Below, one piece after another: positions 36,375 to 37,044 of a stretch of 37,044 bases of DNA. The number at the start of each line of letters is the position of its first letter. The first letter of the stretch is position 1. Source of the stretch: an uncultured Microbulbifer sp. (GTDB lineage: Bacteria > Pseudomonadota > Gammaproteobacteria > Pseudomonadales > Cellvibrionaceae). The stretch spans positions 1 through 37,044 of the forward strand of contig NZ_CAJXKH010000026.1 in NCBI RefSeq assembly GCF_913055755.1, in the 5' to 3' direction. Position numbers and translations under genes: made by a program. Below the pieces are notes generated by a model. The model saw only the letters and a list, made by a program, of their open reading frames with translations. It was not told the DNA's origin and made no database searches.

Positions 36375-37044
36375 TTACTGGTTGCTGGGCAGCATCTCCG
36401 GCGCCAGATACTCGCGGTAATAGGCGCTTGCCAGCAACTGCTTGGCCTCTTCGATATCCGGCGCGAAGTAGCGGTCCTTGTCATAGAAAGGAACGCGTTC
36501 GCGCAGGGCGGCCTTGGCGCTTTCCAGTTTCCCGGTGGTTTTCAGCGGTGCGCGGAAGTCGAGGCCCTGACAGGCGGCGAGCATTTCCACGGCGAGGATG
36601 CCGCAGGTGTTGTCGGCCATATCCCGCAGACGACGGCCGGCAAAGGTAGCCATGGAAACATGGTCTTCCTGGTTGGCGGAGGTCGGCAGTGAGTCGACGC
36701 TCGCCGGGTGGGCGAAGGTCTTGTTCTCGCTCGCCAGTGCGGCAGAAGTCACCTGCGCGATCATAAAGCCGGAGTTCACGCCGCCGTTGTCCACAAGGAA
36801 AGGCGGTAGGCCGGACAGGTTGGAGTCGATCAGCAGTGCCATACGTCGCTCGGACAGGGAGCCGATTTCCGCAATTGCCAGTGCCAGATTGTCGGCGACC
36901 ATCGCTACCGGTTCGGCGTGGAAGTTACCGCCGGAAATGATGTCGGAGTTTTCCGGGTTCTCTTCATCGGTGAAGACCAGCGGGTTATCGGACACACCGT
37001 TGGCTTCCGCCAGCAGGATGTCGGAGGCAAAGCGAATCTGCTGC
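36375..37044 (-). CDS. hutH: Histidine ammonia-lyase, C-terminal part (runs off window)
   Basis: The reading frame is open to the window edge, so about 222 C-terminal residues are visible, starting [22 protein letters not shown]. HutH removes ammonia from histidine to give urocanate. Segments [74 protein letters not shown] and [14 protein letters not shown] agree with the family. The MIO-forming Ala-Ser-Gly lies outside the window. No other hut gene is seen on this side. Confidence 0.95.
   Translation of the reverse strand, partial: QQIRFASDILLAEANGVSDNPLVFTDEENPENSDIISGGNFHAEPVAMVADNLALAIAEIGSLSERRMALLIDSNLSGLPPFLVDNGGVNSGFMIAQVTSAALASENKTFAHPASVDSLPTSANQEDHVSMATFAGRRLRDMADNTCGILAVEMLAACQGLDFRAPLKTTGKLESAKAALRERVPFYDKDRYFAPDIEEAKQLLASAYYREYLAPEMLPSNQ

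Overview
The window looks like a chromosomal segment of a marine, GC-rich gammaproteobacterium. The gene families and overall style (liuRABCDE, spermidine made through carboxyspermidine, a GlyGly-CTERM subtilase, biosynthetic SpeA) suggest the Cellvibrionales, with Microbulbifer as my best guess. That genus call is recollection and not proven here. No rRNA, tRNA, CRISPR array, transposase or phage module is visible. One end of the window cuts a gene: hutH runs off the right edge.

Layout. 1-5.1 kb: a minus-strand polyamine block (speA, carboxy(nor)spermidine synthase, nspC). 5.3-7.6 kb: a secreted His/Arg-rich DUF6515-type protein, divergent from panC-panD. 7.9-13.6 kb: an acetate/acetylation block made of a CoA-transferase fused to a GNAT domain, a class II HDAC-like deacetylase 2 nt behind it, a small cupin, and acs. 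13.8-16.9 kb: a tandem universal stress protein, a small membrane protein, a GNAT, a VOC protein and a PadR regulator with a palindromic candidate operator. 17.2-20 kb: an AlaE-type exporter, an unusual membrane histidine-kinase-like/receiver protein without an ATPase domain, and a DUF4870-like membrane protein. 20.1-25.2 kb: one very large secreted subtilisin. 25.6-26.9 kb: a DUF945 protein. 27-34.6 kb: the complete leucine/isovalerate degradation cluster liuRABCDE, with a perfect 28-bp palindrome in front of liuR. 34.8-36.3 kb: an ECF sigma factor, an overlapping membrane protein and a superinfection-immunity-family protein. 36.4 kb to the end: hutH, 3' part.

The most unusual signal is not a gene. 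At least ten copies of an intergenic element of about 60-115 nt (called IR1-IR10 here) lie in this window. Each has two long outer arms (20-32 nt) that pair with each other, a conserved joining segment on one side only, and usually a small inner hairpin. The outer arms differ between copies but stay complementary, with compensatory base changes. The conserved sequences around the arms give the element a polarity. Seven of the copies start 30-50 nt after a stop codon, in the sense orientation of that gene. Three of the copies split the liu operon between liuA/B, liuB/C and liuC/D. This looks like a structured 3'-UTR or DNA-hairpin family maintained for its fold.

The second point of interest is the acetylation block. 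It pairs an acetyltransferase domain fused to an acyl-CoA-handling enzyme with a deacetylase of the AcuC/HDAC class, next to acetyl-CoA synthetase. Acs is the classic target of reversible lysine acetylation.
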